From assembly GCA_963782345.1 (NCBI GenBank), contig CAWAJF010000012.1:1-64000 (forward strand): DNA of 64,000 bases, read 5' to 3'. Shown here in pieces: positions 50,716 to 59,328 of the stretch (its first letter is position 1; the number at the start of each line of letters is the position of its first letter). Position numbers and translations under genes: made by a program. Source of the stretch: DASUPK01 sp963782345 (lineage in GTDB: Bacteria; Actinomycetota; Thermoleophilia; Solirubrobacterales; 70-9). The notes under the pieces were generated by a model. The model saw nothing but the letters and a program-made list of their open reading frames with translations. It was not told the origin of the DNA and did no database searches.

Positions 50716-50721
50716 GGGAAG

Positions 50722-50740
50722 AGTATATCCAGCTGGATAT
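50722..50740 (-). promoter_or_regulatory. XRE promoter and 16-bp palindromic operator
   Basis: ATATCCAGCTGGATAT at 50725-50740 is a perfect palindrome. It overlaps the minus-strand -10 box TATACT (50722-50727). It also lies about 28 bases before the pgi start on the other strand, so the repressor could affect pgi. Confidence 0.8.
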
Positions 50741-50767
50741 GGCACCGCGGGCGGTAGGCTGCGCCGG

Positions 50768-52399
50768 GTGAGCGCGGAACCACAGCTTCGAAGGCAGGAG
50801 GCCTGGAAGGCCCTCGAGCAGCACCACGCCGAGATCGGGGAGCGCCATCTCCGCGAGTTCTTCGCCGAGGACGCTGACCGCGGCGAGCGACTGGTCGCCG
50901 AGGGCGCTGGCCTCTTCCTCGACTACTCGAAGAATCGGATCACCGACGAGACGCTGAAGCTGCTCACGCAGCTCGCGGACGAGCAGGGGGTCGCCGAGCG
51001 CCGCGACGCGATGTTCCGCGGCGAGCACATCAACGTCTCGGAGGATCGCGCGGTGCTCCACGTCGCGCTGCGGATGCCGAAGGAGCGCTCGCTGATCGTC
51101 GACGGCGAGGACGTCGTCAAGCAGGTCCACGAGGTGCTCGACCGGATGTCGGCTTTCGCCGAGCGCGTCCGCTCCGGCGAGTGGAAGGGGCACACCGGCA
51201 AGCCGATCCGCAACGTGATCAACATCGGCATCGGCGGCTCGGACCTGGGGCCGGTGATGGCCTACGAGGCGCTCCGCCACTACTCGAATCGCGAGATGAC
51301 CTTCCGGTTCGTCTCCAACGTCGACGGGACCGACTTCGCCGAGAAGACGAGGGACCTCGATCCCGAGGAGACGCTCTTCGTCGTCTCCTCCAAGACCTTC
51401 ACGACCCTGGAGACGATGACCAACGCCAAGACAGCGCGCGAGTGGGCGCTCGCGAAGCTGGGCTCCGACGACGCGATCGCCAAGCACTTCGTCGCCGTCT
51501 CCACCAACGCCGAGGGCGTCTCCGAGTTCGGCATCGACACCGACAACATGTTCGGCTTCTGGGACTGGGTCGGCGGCCGATACTCGATGGACTCCGCGAT
51601 CGGGCTCTCGACGATGCTCGCGATCGGGCCCGAGGCCTTCGCCGAGATGCTCGCCGGCTTCCATGCCGTCGACGAGCACTTCGTCGAGACCCCGATCGGC
51701 CAGAGCCTCCCGTCGATCATGGGCCTGCTTGCGGTCTGGTACGGCGACTTCTTCGGCGCGCAGACGGTAGGCGTCTTCCCGTACGACCAGTACCTGCACC
51801 GCTTCCCGGCTTACCTCCAGCAGCTGACCATGGAGTCGAACGGCAAGCACGTCACCGTCGACGGCGCCCGGGTGGACTACGACACGGGCGCGATCTTCTG
51901 GGGCGAGCCGGGGACCAACGGCCAGCACTCCTTCTACCAGCTGATCCACCAGGGGACCCGGCTCATCCCCTGCGACTTCATCGGCTTCATGCACACGCTG
52001 AATCCGCTCGGCGACCACCACGACCTGCTGATGTCGAATGTCTTCGCCCAGCCCGAGGCGCTCGCCTTCGGCAAGACGCCGGAGCAGGTCAGGGAGGAGG
52101 GGACACCCGAGCCGGTCGTCCCGCACCGCGTCATGGAGGGCAACCGGCCCTCCAACGTGATCCTGGCCGACAGGCTCACCCCGCACACGCTCGGCTCGTT
52201 CGTCGCGCTGTATGAGCACAGCGTCTTCACGCAGGGTGCGATCTGGGGGATCGACTCCTTCGACCAGTGGGGCGTCGAGCTCGGCAAGCAGCTGGCGGTG
52301 AAGATCATTCCCCAGCTCCAGGCCCCGGACGAGCCGGACCTCGACCACGACAGCTCGACCAACGCGTTGATCCGCCGTTACCGGGACCACCGTGCCTGA
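50768..52399 (+). CDS. pgi: Glucose-6-phosphate isomerase
   Basis: The 543-residue protein has the family signatures VINIGIGGSDLGPVMAYEAL, VVSSKTFTTLETMTNAKTAR, FGFWDWVGGRYSMDSAIGLS and the C-terminal NGQHSFYQLIHQGTRLIPCD with GVELGKQLAVKIIPQL. Active-site Glu, His and Lys are present in these blocks. It interconverts glucose 6-phosphate and fructose 6-phosphate, joining glycolysis with the pentose phosphate genes nearby. GTG 50768 is the likely start. Its end overlaps the HAD gene by 8 bases. Confidence 0.97.
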   Translation: MSAEPQLRRQEAWKALEQHHAEIGERHLREFFAEDADRGERLVAEGAGLFLDYSKNRITDETLKLLTQLADEQGVAERRDAMFRGEHINVSEDRAVLHVALRMPKERSLIVDGEDVVKQVHEVLDRMSAFAERVRSGEWKGHTGKPIRNVINIGIGGSDLGPVMAYEALRHYSNREMTFRFVSNVDGTDFAEKTRDLDPEETLFVVSSKTFTTLETMTNAKTAREWALAKLGSDDAIAKHFVAVSTNAEGVSEFGIDTDNMFGFWDWVGGRYSMDSAIGLSTMLAIGPEAFAEMLAGFHAVDEHFVETPIGQSLPSIMGLLAVWYGDFFGAQTVGVFPYDQYLHRFPAYLQQLTMESNGKHVTVDGARVDYDTGAIFWGEPGTNGQHSFYQLIHQGTRLIPCDFIGFMHTLNPLGDHHDLLMSNVFAQPEALAFGKTPEQVREEGTPEPVVPHRVMEGNRPSNVILADRLTPHTLGSFVALYEHSVFTQGAIWGIDSFDQWGVELGKQLAVKIIPQLQAPDEPDLDHDSSTNALIRRYRDHRA

Positions 52400-53066
52400 T
52401 ACCCAGGCGATCCTCTTCGACATCGACGGGACGCTGATCACCACCGGCGGAGCCAGCGACCGCGCCTGGAAGCGGGCCTTCAAGGAGCTTCAGGGCGTGG
52501 ACGTCGACGTGCCGGCCGTGACCGGCAAGGGCGTCCCCGACCCTGAGGTGGGGCGGGTCGTCTTCAGGAACGCCCTCGGCCGTGAGCCGGCGCAGGAGGA
52601 GTCCGACGCGCTGATGCGCCGGCGCCTCGACCACCTCTCCGAGGAGGTCGAGAGCTCGCCGGGTTTCGAGGTGCACGACGGCGTGCTCGATCTGCTCGAG
52701 AAGCTGATCGACGACGGTTTGCTGCTCGGCCTGACCACCGGCAACGTCGAGGAGGCGGCCCACATCAAGCTCCAGCGCGCCAACCTCAACCGCTTCTTCT
52801 CCTTCGGCGGCTACGGCTCGGACTCACCGGACCGCACCGAGCTCACCAAGACGGCGCTCGAGCGCGCGGAGTTCGTCTCCGGCGACACCCTCGACCCCGA
52901 TCGCTGCTTCTCCTGCGGAGACACGCCGCGCGACGTCGAGGCGGGCCACGGCGCCGGGATCAGGGTGGTTGGCGTCGCCACCGGCGAGTTCACGGTCGAG
53001 GAGCTGCGGGAGGCCGGGGCCGACGCTGCGGTGAAGACGCTGCGCGAGGGCCTGCCGCTGCTCTAG
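52392..53066 (+). CDS. HAD-superfamily hydrolase (phosphoglycolate phosphatase-like)
   Basis: The 224-residue product has the HAD motifs: nucleophile AILFDIDGTLITTGGASDRA, motif II GLTTGNVEEAAHIKLQRANL and the acidic motif CFSCGDTPRDVEAGHGAGIR. The cap is the small helical type of Gph-like phosphatases. It dephosphorylates a small cytosolic phosphate ester; a sugar phosphate is plausible as the gene overlaps pgi by 8 bases. It converges with the response regulator gene (4-base overlap). Confidence 0.9.
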   Translation: MPDTQAILFDIDGTLITTGGASDRAWKRAFKELQGVDVDVPAVTGKGVPDPEVGRVVFRNALGREPAQEESDALMRRRLDHLSEEVESSPGFEVHDGVLDLLEKLIDDGLLLGLTTGNVEEAAHIKLQRANLNRFFSFGGYGSDSPDRTELTKTALERAEFVSGDTLDPDRCFSCGDTPRDVEAGHGAGIRVVGVATGEFTVEELREAGADAAVKTLREGLPLL

Positions 53067-53710
53067 TCGACCAGCCGGCGGCTGACCGCCCACCGGCTGA
53101 GCTCGTGGCGGTTGGAGAGCTGAAGCTTGCGGAGCACCGAGCTGACGTGGGCCTCGACGGTCTTCGCCGAGATGCTGAGTCGCAGGGCGATCTCCTTGTA
53201 GAGGTAGCCGCGGGCGATGTAGCGGAGGACCTCGCGCTCGCGGGCGGTGAGCTGATCGAGCTCGGCATCCACCTCCTCGGCGGGAAGGTCGCCGGCGAAC
53301 GCGTCGAGCACGAAGCCGGCGAGGCGGGGTGAGAAGACCGCGTCGCCGTCATGCACTCGCTTGATCGCGTCAACGAGCTCGTCCCCGGTGATCGTCTTGG
53401 TGACGTAGCCTCGCGCGCCGGCGCGGACGATCGCGATCACGTCCTTGGGATCGTCCGAGACGGAGAGCGCCAGGAAGTGCTGCTGCGGACGCTGCTTGAC
53501 GACCTGCTCGATCACCTCGACACCCCCGCCGCCGGACATGTGGACGTCGAGCAGCGCGACATCGGGCTCGTGCTCGGCGATCGCGCGTACCGCGCTCTCG
53601 ACCGAGTCCGCCTCGCCGAGGACCTCGACCTTCTCCTCGAGCTCGGCCTTGACGCCGGACCGGAAGATCCCGTGGTCGTCGACGATGACGACCGAGGGCA
53701 TCGAGCTCAT
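53063..53710 (-). CDS. NarL/LuxR-type response regulator
   Basis: The 215-residue protein has a receiver domain (VVIVDDHGIFRSGVKAELEE, phosphoacceptor Asp in DVALLDVHMSGGGGVEVIEQ, Thr/Lys switch in GYVTKTITGDELVDAIKRV) and a LuxR-type DNA-binding domain (LTAREREVLRYIARGYLYKE, SISAKTVEAHVSSVLRKLQL). It is the partner of the histidine kinase encoded by the gene just before it, whose stop overlaps this start by 4 bases. The pair probably controls the membrane stress protein of the same operon. Confidence 0.92.
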   Translation of the reverse strand: MSSMPSVVIVDDHGIFRSGVKAELEEKVEVLGEADSVESAVRAIAEHEPDVALLDVHMSGGGGVEVIEQVVKQRPQQHFLALSVSDDPKDVIAIVRAGARGYVTKTITGDELVDAIKRVHDGDAVFSPRLAGFVLDAFAGDLPAEEVDAELDQLTAREREVLRYIARGYLYKEIALRLSISAKTVEAHVSSVLRKLQLSNRHELSRWAVSRRLVD

Positions 53711-54708
53711 CGCCCTCCTCCCTTTATGCGCAGCTCCACCTCGGTGCCCTCGCCGGGCTCGCTGCGGATCTCGGCCCGGCCTCCATGACGCTTCATGCGG
53801 CCGATTATCGACTCGCGGACGCCATGGCGGTGATCCGGGACCGCGCCGGGGTCGAAGCCGGGCCCGCGGTCGTCGATGAAGACCCGCGCGTCGCCGTTCT
53901 CGATCTCCGCGTAGAGCCTGACCGGGCCTCCTTCCGATGCGAACTTGGCGGCGTTTGTGAGCGCCTCCCTCGCGGCGCCGACCAGGGCACCCGTCCTCTC
54001 GTCGAGCGCCGCGTCCCCCACGACGATCGCCTCGATCGGCGCGCCGTGGGAATCCTCGATCTCGGCCGCGGCGGCGCGCAGGGCGTCGGCGAGCCGCTCG
54101 TCCGGTCGGGTCGGCTGGTCGTCGGAGAGCCACTCGCGCAGCTCGCGCTCCTGCCTGCGAGCGAGCCTCGCGACCTGCTCGGGGTCGTCGGAGCGCTTCT
54201 GGATCAGGGCGAGCGTCTGCAGGACGGAGTCGTGGAGATGAGCGGCCACCGCCGAGCGCTCCTCCGAGCGGGCGCGAGCGACCCGCTCGGTGCCGAGCCG
54301 CCTCACCATCGCGAGCCAGAACGGAGCGGAGATCAGCATCAGCGCGATCGTCACCACGAGCGCCGCCAGCGCCACCCTGCCAACGGCCTCGAGCGATCCG
54401 TTCGCCCAGGCGAAGAGGAGGCCCGCGCCGAGCAAGATCCCCAGCGCGAACCCGATCTTCGAGATCCGGCCGGCCTCGCGGCCCAACGCCGCCGTAGCGA
54501 GGTCCTCCTCACCGGGTTCGGCTCCGCGTTGCGATCGCCGCCGGCCGAAGCCGCTTGCGACCAGGGTCAAAGCGATGCATCCGGCCAGCCCGCCGAGGGA
54601 CTCACCCGCGGTCAGCTCCAGCGTTCCGCTCGTCTGCAGGAGTAGGAACGCGCCGAGGACCAGGACGGCTGTCCCGGTCCCCAGCGTCCCCAGATCTGGC
54701 TTAGTCAC
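53707..54708 (-). CDS. Membrane sensor histidine kinase (HisKA_3 type)
   Basis: The 333-residue protein has about four membrane segments in the N-terminal 135 residues (VLVLGAFLLLQTSGTLELTA, GGLAGCIALTLVASGF, GFALGILLGAGLLFAWANG, ALAALVVTIALMLISAPFW). The phospho-acceptor His is in SAVAAHLHDSVLQTLALIQK, and the ATP site in AREALTNAAKFASEGGPVRL with DDRGPGFDPGAVPDHRHGV. It has the N- and G-boxes of the kinase family paired with LuxR-type regulators. There is no extracytoplasmic domain. It overlaps both neighbours by four bases in a three-gene operon. Confidence 0.9.
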   Translation of the reverse strand: MTKPDLGTLGTGTAVLVLGAFLLLQTSGTLELTAGESLGGLAGCIALTLVASGFGRRRSQRGAEPGEEDLATAALGREAGRISKIGFALGILLGAGLLFAWANGSLEAVGRVALAALVVTIALMLISAPFWLAMVRRLGTERVARARSEERSAVAAHLHDSVLQTLALIQKRSDDPEQVARLARRQERELREWLSDDQPTRPDERLADALRAAAAEIEDSHGAPIEAIVVGDAALDERTGALVGAAREALTNAAKFASEGGPVRLYAEIENGDARVFIDDRGPGFDPGAVPDHRHGVRESIIGRMKRHGGRAEIRSEPGEGTEVELRIKGGGR

Positions 54709-55697
54709 CTACCGCATACCCGCCTTTGCGCCTCGGCTTCCTGGGTGTGATGGTCGTAGTCGACTCCACGGGAATCGATCTCGTCGGGAGTCTCGTCGGT
54801 GACGATCAACTGACCGAGCTGGATGTCCGCATCGAGGTCAAGCCGAGGGGCGTTGCTGGTCGGGCTCCCCTGATCGACGTCGGGGTCGATCCCGTGACTG
54901 ACGTCGCCGGCGACGATCAGCTCGCCCGCCTTCCCGTCGGCGTGTCCGACCACGCAGACATTGGACGGTACGGAGACGATCATCTGGCCTATGCCCAGGT
55001 GCGCCGAGGCCGGAATCGCCTGTCCGGGCTTCCAGGGCAGCTCCCGGAGGTCCACCACCAACCGGCCCGTGCCGAGCTTGTACCCGTCGGCGGGAATGTC
55101 GGCCGCCACGGTGGGCGTGTACGTTCGCTCGCCGATCGAGTTGTCGAACTTGATGTCGGCGGCGGCGATGGCGCCGGCAGGGATGCCCAGCACCAGCGCG
55201 AGGATGAGCAGCGGAGGCGTGGCCCGTCGCCGGACGTCCCTCGCGAACGCCGCGGCCACCAGGGCCACGCCGAGTGCGATCACGACCGCGGCGACCAGCG
55301 TGCCGTGCCCGGTTGCGGTGGCCCAGGCGCTGACCAGGGCCAGTCCCGCCGCCATACCCAGGGCGATCGCGACCAGGATGCAGACGAGCACGACCTTGCC
55401 GAGTCTCGCCCAGATGCTCTCGCGCACCGGCTGGCCGGTCCCGTCGTCTTCCGGCAGCGCCACCGCCAGGACCAGATAGGCGAGCAGCCCGGCGCCGCCG
55501 AACAGGGTGATGAGCACGAACGCGGCTCTGACCAGCGTCGCGTTGAACCCGACGTGGTCGGCGAGGCCGCCCGCGACGCCCCAGAGCATCCGATCGTCCC
55601 TCGATCGGAGCAGCGGGCGTCGCGGACCGACCGCGGCCTTCTCTTCCGTCTTCGCCTTCGTGTTCTTTGTCTTCTCGTTCTTGTCTTTGTCTGTCAT
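54705..55697 (-). CDS. PspC-domain membrane protein with LiaF-like C-terminus
   Basis: The 330-residue protein has a PspC domain near residues 28-85 (RPLLRSRDDRMLWGVAGGLA, RAAFVLITLFGGAGLLAYLV), several membrane helices and a C-terminal extracytoplasmic or cytoplasmic beta region (GTGRLVVDLRELPWKPGQAI, LGIGQMIVSVPSNVCVVGHA) like LiaF. The N-terminus is a Lys/Glu-rich, charged tail. In Firmicutes and actinobacteria LiaF-like proteins inhibit a kinase that responds to envelope stress. Here it is the first gene of an operon with a kinase and a LuxR-type regulator, a LiaFSR-like arrangement. Confidence 0.85.
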   Translation of the reverse strand: MTDKDKNEKTKNTKAKTEEKAAVGPRRPLLRSRDDRMLWGVAGGLADHVGFNATLVRAAFVLITLFGGAGLLAYLVLAVALPEDDGTGQPVRESIWARLGKVVLVCILVAIALGMAAGLALVSAWATATGHGTLVAAVVIALGVALVAAAFARDVRRRATPPLLILALVLGIPAGAIAAADIKFDNSIGERTYTPTVAADIPADGYKLGTGRLVVDLRELPWKPGQAIPASAHLGIGQMIVSVPSNVCVVGHADGKAGELIVAGDVSHGIDPDVDQGSPTSNAPRLDLDADIQLGQLIVTDETPDEIDSRGVDYDHHTQEAEAQRRVCGR

Positions 55698-55782
55698 GCC
55701 ACGACCTTGACGCGCGGACGGTGTCGCGTCTATCGGGAATCATCCCTAGGAGCCCCCTAACGCCGCTCGCTAGGCTCGCTCC

Positions 55783-55950
55783 ATGGCTTCACGAAGGATC
55801 GTCCCGACTCATTTCCGGTCTGACGGCAAGCCGAAGACGGCCTATGAAAGTGAGGCCGTCGCGCGCGCGGAGGCCCAGCGGCTGGGGATGACCTACTACC
55901 GCTGCGATTTCTGCAACCACTTCCACCTGGCGAGCAGGCCGGCCGGCTGA
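55783..55950 (+). CDS. Small CxxC protein
   Basis: A 55-residue frame starts MASRRIVPTHFRSDGKPKTA, with an intact ending YYRCDFCNHFHLASRPAG. The C-x2-C plus two following His residues suggest a zinc knuckle (treble-clef-like half). Such tiny 'CDFCNHFHLA' proteins occur in actinobacteria with no known role. It lies between the PspC operon and the zwf2 operon, on the plus strand, 90 bases before the latter. The start ATG is supported by even codon composition; the protein is below the usual gene-finder size. Confidence 0.6.
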   Translation: MASRRIVPTHFRSDGKPKTAYESEAVARAEAQRLGMTYYRCDFCNHFHLASRPAG

Positions 55951-56039
55951 CCGAGTTCACCCGGAGCGGGTGATGCGATTGAATGCGGTCACGGAGAGGA
56001 TTGGCCGTCAGCCGCCGAATACGGAACGGAGTCTGCCCA

Positions 56040-57440
56040 GTGCCTTCCACGCCAAAGCCAGCCGATGTCTTCGTCGCCTTCGGGATCTCCGGGGATCTCG
56101 CCAAGGTGATGACCTTCCATTCGCTCTACCGGCTCGAGGCGCGCGGGCTGCTCAACTGCCCGGTCGTCGGCGTCGCGTTCGACGATTGGACGGATGAGGA
56201 CATGCGCAAGCATGCGACGAAGGCGATCAGGGCGCTCGAGAAGAAGGTCGACACGAAGGTCCTCAATCGCCTGACGAGGCGGCTCTCCTACGTCCAGGGC
56301 GACTTCTCCGAGCCGGACACCTACGAGCGGCTCGCCAAGAAGATCAAGCGGGCCAAGTCCCCGGTCTTCTATCTGGAGATCCCGCCCTCGCTGTTCGGGA
56401 TGACGATCAAGGGGCTCGCCGAGGCCGGGCTGACCGAGAACGCCCGGGTCGTCGTCGAGAAGCCCTTCGGCCACGACCTCAAGTCGGCGCGGGAGCTCGC
56501 CGCCGAGATCCATCAGTACATCGACGAGGAGCAGCTCTACCGGATCGACCACTTCCTCGGCAAGATGGGTCTGACGGAGATCCTCTTTCTGCGCTTCGCG
56601 AACCCGATGCTCGAGGCGGTGTGGAATCGCAGGCACGTCGCCTGCGTGCAGATCACCATGGCCGAGGACTTCGGGGTCTCGGACCGGGGCCACTTCTACG
56701 ACCCGGTCGGGGCCCTGCGGGACGTGGTGGTCAACCATTTGATGCAGGTGGTGGCCGCCTCTGCGATGGAGCCGCCGGCGGGGCGGGACGCGCGGGCCTT
56801 GAAGGACGCCATGTTCGCGGTCTTCGCGTCGATGCCGCCGGCCAGCACCAGGCAGTATGTCCGGGGGCAGTACCGGGGCTACAAGCAGGTCCAGGGCGTC
56901 GCCAAGGGCTCGACCACTGAGACGTACGCCGCCCTCCGGGTCGGGATAGACAACTGGCGCTGGAGCGGAGTTCCCTTCTTCATCCGGACGGGGAAGCTGC
57001 TCCCGGTGACCCAGACGGAGCTCAGGCTGATCTTCGAGGAGCCACCGCGACTCGGCTTCCGTGGCCCAAGGCTGAGACGCCCGGGTCCCGATCAGCTCGT
57101 CGTCAAGATGGACCCGAGCACGGGGATCCGATTCCAGCTCGAAGCCCAGCGGGGGGCTGACGTCGATCCCGCCCCGATCAGCCTCGATATGGAGTTCGCG
57201 CAGGAGGGCGGTGAGGGTCCGACGCCCTACGAGGTGCTCCTCTACGCCGCGATGATGGGGAACAGCACCCGTTTCACGCGGCAGGACAGCGTGGAGGAGA
57301 CCTGGCGGATCATGGCGCCGCTCCTCAAGCGCCCGCCCAAGGTTCATCCGTACAAGCCGGGCTCGTGGGGGCCGAGCGCCGCCGACGCCCTGGTCAAGGA
57401 GTACGGTGGATGGCACGGTCCATGGTTGGCCGATGACTGA
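56040..57440 (+). CDS. zwf: Glucose-6-phosphate dehydrogenase, second copy
   Basis: The product of 466 residues has VFVAFGISGDLAKVMTFHSL, EKPFGHDLKSARELAAEIHQ and the catalytic LYRIDHFLGKMGLTEILFLR, plus NWRWSGVPFFIRTGKLLPVT and HPYKPGSWGPSAADALVKEY. It is clearly homologous to the gene at 38170 but well diverged. GTG 56040 (then PSTPKPADVFVAFG) fits the family N-terminus; ATG 55983 in frame is an alternative. It heads the operon with the GH15 enzyme, overlapping it by 8 bases. A different cofactor preference from the first copy is possible. Confidence 0.93.
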   Translation: MPSTPKPADVFVAFGISGDLAKVMTFHSLYRLEARGLLNCPVVGVAFDDWTDEDMRKHATKAIRALEKKVDTKVLNRLTRRLSYVQGDFSEPDTYERLAKKIKRAKSPVFYLEIPPSLFGMTIKGLAEAGLTENARVVVEKPFGHDLKSARELAAEIHQYIDEEQLYRIDHFLGKMGLTEILFLRFANPMLEAVWNRRHVACVQITMAEDFGVSDRGHFYDPVGALRDVVVNHLMQVVAASAMEPPAGRDARALKDAMFAVFASMPPASTRQYVRGQYRGYKQVQGVAKGSTTETYAALRVGIDNWRWSGVPFFIRTGKLLPVTQTELRLIFEEPPRLGFRGPRLRRPGPDQLVVKMDPSTGIRFQLEAQRGADVDPAPISLDMEFAQEGGEGPTPYEVLLYAAMMGNSTRFTRQDSVEETWRIMAPLLKRPPKVHPYKPGSWGPSAADALVKEYGGWHGPWLADD

Positions 57441-59328
57441 GGCGCAGAGGGCCCGTGAGCCGCAGAGCGCGGCAATGCCCTCGCCGTTTCCGCCGATCGC
57501 CGACTACGCCTTCCTGTCCAACTGTCACACCGGGACCCTGGTCGCGCCCGACGGCGCAATCGACTGGCTCTGCGTGCCGCGCTTCGACTCGCCCAGCGTC
57601 TTCGGCACTCTGCTCGACCGGGAGGCGGGTGCCTTCCGCCTCGGTCCGTTCGGCATCAACGTCCCCACCGCGAGGATCTACGAGCCCGGCACCAACATCC
57701 TCAACACCGCCTGGCACACGCCGACCGGCTGGGCGCTGGTGAGGGACGCGCTCACCATAGGTCCCACACTGAGGGACGACGAGGTGACGCCGCACACCCG
57801 GCCACCCGGCGACGAGGACGCCCAGCACATGCTGGTGCGAACCATCGTCTGCCTGGAGGGCACGATCGAGATGGAGCTGATCTGCGAGCCCGACTTCGAC
57901 TACGGCCGCTCGCCGGCGGAATGGTCGCTGGTGGGGGACGACCGGCACACGGCGGACGCCACCGGCGCCGGCGTCACCATCAGGTTGCGGACCACGATGA
58001 GCCTCGGGATCGAGGGCGGGACCGTCCGCGCCCGCCACAAGCTCGAGCAGGGTGAGCAGGGCTTCTGCGCTCTCTCCTGGGCCGAGGAGCTCGCCTCCCC
58101 GAAGGACATGGACGACGCCAACGCCCGGATGGCCTCGACCACCCGATACTGGCGCAGCTGGCTGGGAAAGTCCCGGATGCCGGACCACCGGTTCCGGGAG
58201 TCGATCCAGCGCTCGGCCCTCACCATCAAGGGCCTGACCTACATGCCGACCGGAGCCACCGTGGCCGCCCTCACGACCTCCCTCCCCGAGACCCCCGGCG
58301 GCGAGCGCAACTGGGACTACCGCTACACGTGGATGCGCGACGCGACCTTCACCCTGCAGGCGCTCCACTACCTCAACCTCGACTGGGAGGCCGAGGAGTT
58401 CATGCAGTTCGTCGCCGACCTCGAGCCGAACGAGGACGGTGGGCTGCAGATCATGTACGGGATCGACGGGCGCCGCGACCTGACCGAGCAAACCCGCGAC
58501 GATCTCTTCGGCTACGCCGGCGCACGACCCGTGCGGGTGGGCAACGGCGCCTTCGACCAGCACCAGAACGACGTCTTCGGCGCGGTGCTCGACTCGATCC
58601 TGCACCACACTCAGCACAGCCAGCGGCTGCCCCGGCGGCTCTGGCCGATCGTCCAGGCGCAGGCGAAGTGCGCCACCGAGGTCTGGGGCAACCCGGACCA
58701 GGGGATCTGGGAGGCCCGCGGCAAGCCGCAGCATTACGTCAGCTCGAAGCTGATGTGCTGGGTGGCACTGGATCGCGCCGCCAGGCTGGCCCATATCCGC
58801 GGCGATTCCGAGCTCAACGGCGAGTGGGAGAAGGTCGCCGAGGAGATTCGCGCCGACATCCTCAAGCATGGGGTCCGCGACGGCGTCCTGCGACAGCACT
58901 ACGGCACGGATGCGCTCGATGCCTCCACCCTGCTGGCCGCGATCTTCGGCTTCCTGTCCCCGGACGACGAGACCCTCCGGAAGAGCGTGCGGGCGATCGC
59001 CGACGACCTGACCGAGAACGGATTCGTGCTCCGCTACGTGACGGATCAGACCGACGACGGCCTCTCCGGCAAGGAGGGCAGCTTCCTGATCTGCTCCTTC
59101 TGGCTGGTCTCGGCGCTGGCGATCATCGGCGAGCACCAGCAGGCCCGCGACCTGATGGAAAGGCTGCTCAGGATCGCCTCCCCTCTGGGCCTCTACGCGG
59201 AGGAGTTCGACACCGCCACGGGGCGCCACCTGGGCAACTTCCCGCAGGCCTTCTCCCACCTGGCGCTGATCGAGGCCGGCGCGCGGATCATCGTGGCCGA
59301 GCGCCTCCAGCAGGAGTTCGGGACGTGA
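57433..59328 (+). CDS. GH15 glucoamylase/trehalase-like glycoside hydrolase
   Basis: The 631-residue protein has an N-terminal beta domain (PIADYAFLSNCHTGTLVAPD, AIDWLCVPRFDSPSVFGTLL) and an (alpha/alpha)6 barrel with ERNWDYRYTWMRDATFTLQA, the acid Glu in NPDQGIWEARGKPQHYVSSK and the base Glu in SGKEGSFLICSFWLVSALAI. This is the domain order of GH15 proteins that include actinobacterial cytosolic trehalases and glucoamylases. It releases glucose from alpha-linked saccharides. No signal peptide is seen, so it acts in the cytosol. It overlaps zwf by 8 bases and the GMC gene by 4, meaning the three are co-translated. Confidence 0.92.
   Translation: MTEAQRAREPQSAAMPSPFPPIADYAFLSNCHTGTLVAPDGAIDWLCVPRFDSPSVFGTLLDREAGAFRLGPFGINVPTARIYEPGTNILNTAWHTPTGWALVRDALTIGPTLRDDEVTPHTRPPGDEDAQHMLVRTIVCLEGTIEMELICEPDFDYGRSPAEWSLVGDDRHTADATGAGVTIRLRTTMSLGIEGGTVRARHKLEQGEQGFCALSWAEELASPKDMDDANARMASTTRYWRSWLGKSRMPDHRFRESIQRSALTIKGLTYMPTGATVAALTTSLPETPGGERNWDYRYTWMRDATFTLQALHYLNLDWEAEEFMQFVADLEPNEDGGLQIMYGIDGRRDLTEQTRDDLFGYAGARPVRVGNGAFDQHQNDVFGAVLDSILHHTQHSQRLPRRLWPIVQAQAKCATEVWGNPDQGIWEARGKPQHYVSSKLMCWVALDRAARLAHIRGDSELNGEWEKVAEEIRADILKHGVRDGVLRQHYGTDALDASTLLAAIFGFLSPDDETLRKSVRAIADDLTENGFVLRYVTDQTDDGLSGKEGSFLICSFWLVSALAIIGEHQQARDLMERLLRIASPLGLYAEEFDTATGRHLGNFPQAFSHLALIEAGARIIVAERLQQEFGT

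Noticed and set aside
50393..52483. Very long minus-strand frame opposite pgi
   Set aside because: Composition is that of an antisense shadow, pgi on the plus strand is fully motif-supported, and no start or ribosome site fits.
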